A stretch of 42,412 nt of DNA from assembly GCF_016429255.1 (NCBI RefSeq), contig NZ_JAELUG010000054.1:1-42412 (forward strand), given 5' to 3'. A program made the position numbers and the translations under genes. Below, one piece after another: positions 41,601 to 42,412 of this stretch; the first letter of the stretch is position 1, and every line of letters begins with the position of its first letter. This DNA comes from Rhizobium sp. ASV8 (lineage in GTDB: Bacteria; Pseudomonadota; Alphaproteobacteria; Rhizobiales; Rhizobiaceae). A model generated the notes under the pieces. That model was not told the DNA's origin, did not search any database, and saw only the letters and a program-made list of their open reading frames with translations.

Positions 41601-42412
41601 TTAACGCATTTGCGGATATCTAACAAGGTTAAAATAAACCTCGATTATTCTGGGAACAACGCTCTCAATGGAGAATCGTTGTTCAAAATCGGACCGTGCC
41701 GCTGCGCCCATTCGCGCACGTAATTCAGGGTCGTTTGCAAGCTTCAAGATTGCGTCCGCAACTCCATGAACATTTCCGGGCTGGATCAAAAATCCATTTA
41801 TGCCATCGTGCACAATGGACCGGCAACCGGCAACGTCAAAGGCAATCATTGGCAGTCCCGATGCTGCGGCCTCGATAAGAGAGCGCGGCATACCTTCTCG
41901 CTCTGAAAGGAGAATTGCGATATCGGCGCGCTGCCAAGTCATCGACACATCGGAAGCCCGACCGCACCATTGTACGCCGTCTAATTTGGAGAATTCAAGC
42001 AGCTGATCTTCCGTCAAACTTGTTAGATTGCCCGGATCAGGCGTTCCCCACAACTCAAGCCAAACGCCAGTTTTTTCCCTTGCGAGTTGCACGGCCCTGA
42101 CGGTTGGTTCTACACCCTTCGACTTGAGCATTCGACCTAGATAGAGCACACGAACCGGCGAGACTGGATGCGTGCTCTTCGAGAGGAATGGTGTGGCATC
42201 GACCCCCCACCCCCCAATAACGATCTTGTCTTTCAAGCGCGGAAACTCGCGGGAATCGTCTTCATTTTCGAAGGTAAATGTCGCTGGGGAGCGCAAACGC
42301 AGAAGACGTAGAATAAGTCGGACGGCCGCACGCGATAGTCGCAAGACTGGTCTATTTCCACTCCAAAGATAACCTAGGCCTGTTAGGGAAAAGACTCCAG
42401 CACTTCCAATAC
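41601..42412 (-). CDS. Glycosyltransferase family 4, partial (5' end outside window)
   Basis: 270 residues visible; the frame is open to the window edge, so the start codon lies beyond 42412. The first visible residues (IGSAGVFSLTGLGYLW) are the acceptor-domain segment common in GT4 enzymes of O-antigen clusters. The donor domain follows: VRVLYLGRMLKSKGVEPTVRAV, then LLSEREGMPRSLIEAAASGLPMIAFDVAGC with the E-x7-E motif. It is the first visible gene of the minus-strand operon, 41 bp before the dehydratase. About 100-120 N-terminal residues are missing by comparison with the usual 370-390. Confidence 0.88.
   Translation of the reverse strand, partial: IGSAGVFSLTGLGYLWSGNRPVLRLSRAAVRLILRLLRLRSPATFTFENEDDSREFPRLKDKIVIGGWGVDATPFLSKSTHPVSPVRVLYLGRMLKSKGVEPTVRAVQLAREKTGVWLELWGTPDPGNLTSLTEDQLLEFSKLDGVQWCGRASDVSMTWQRADIAILLSEREGMPRSLIEAAASGLPMIAFDVAGCRSIVHDGINGFLIQPGNVHGVADAILKLANDPELRARMGAAARSDFEQRFSIESVVPRIIEVYFNLVRYPQMR

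Overview
The window is one contig end from an alphaproteobacterium, most likely Rhizobiaceae (Rhizobium/Agrobacterium-like). This rests on the high-GC codon use, a rhizobial-type intergenic palindromic repeat, the SigF/NrsF-bufferin arrangement and the tRNA-Gln integration site; no rRNA or marker gene is present, so the genus is inference. Bases 1-196 are not genomic: a C homopolymer followed by a degraded Illumina P7/index/Nextera adapter. Genomic sequence starts at about 197.

Left chromosomal part (197-15854). A minus-strand ABC importer of the ferric iron/phosphonate type (ATPase, solute-binding protein, fused permease) is followed by a diguanylate cyclase with a globin-sensor-like N-terminus that lacks the expected haem histidine. 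Next come a flavin-reductase-like protein behind a palindrome, a divergent TetR/TetA pair with two operators, a DUF1003 membrane protein and a PhyH-like dioxygenase. Then comes a bufferin (copper-binding RiPP) operon: two precursor peptides, a DUF692/MNIO modification enzyme, its partner BufC, and a DoxX protein. It is divergent from an ECF sigma factor and a DUF1109/NrsF anti-sigma. Both divergent upstream regions carry the same GTAAC-N17-CGTAG motif.

Integrated element (15912-33385). A tRNA-Gln(CUG) gene is the attachment site; a 128-bp direct repeat of the tRNA 3' end plus flanking DNA recurs 17,457 bp downstream. The element starts with a tyrosine recombinase gene that is frameshifted and lacks its catalytic C-terminus, abutting an inverted 5' fragment of an mrr gene. 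Its cargo is a defence island: a type I restriction-modification operon (hsdR-hsdM-hsdS) with an MBL-fold protein as fourth gene; an XRE repressor/ImmA-like metallopeptidase pair, divergent from a multi-ubiquitin/E1-like/DUF6527 ubiquitin-like conjugation operon, with palindromic operators between; an unrecognised gene; and a three-gene cassette of a dual-OB-like protein and two DUF488 proteins. Transposase debris and a second, decayed integrase start lie at the right end, so elements have accumulated in tandem at this site.

Right part (34263-42412). A surface polysaccharide locus: Wzm/Wzt-type ABC exporter, a GT2-GT4 fusion glycosyltransferase, and a convergent minus-strand operon of a GT4 (cut by the window end), a LegB-like 4,6-dehydratase, a sugar nucleotidyltransferase, a deoxysugar reductase/epimerase and a GT2. 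Together they look able to make, assemble and export a deoxysugar-containing O-antigen or capsule.

The most notable content is the XRE/ImmA-controlled ubiquitin-like system, the MBL gene built into the type I RM operon, the dual-OB/DUF488 cassette, and the symmetric ECF promoters of the bufferin locus. All family assignments are by reading motifs; no database search was run.
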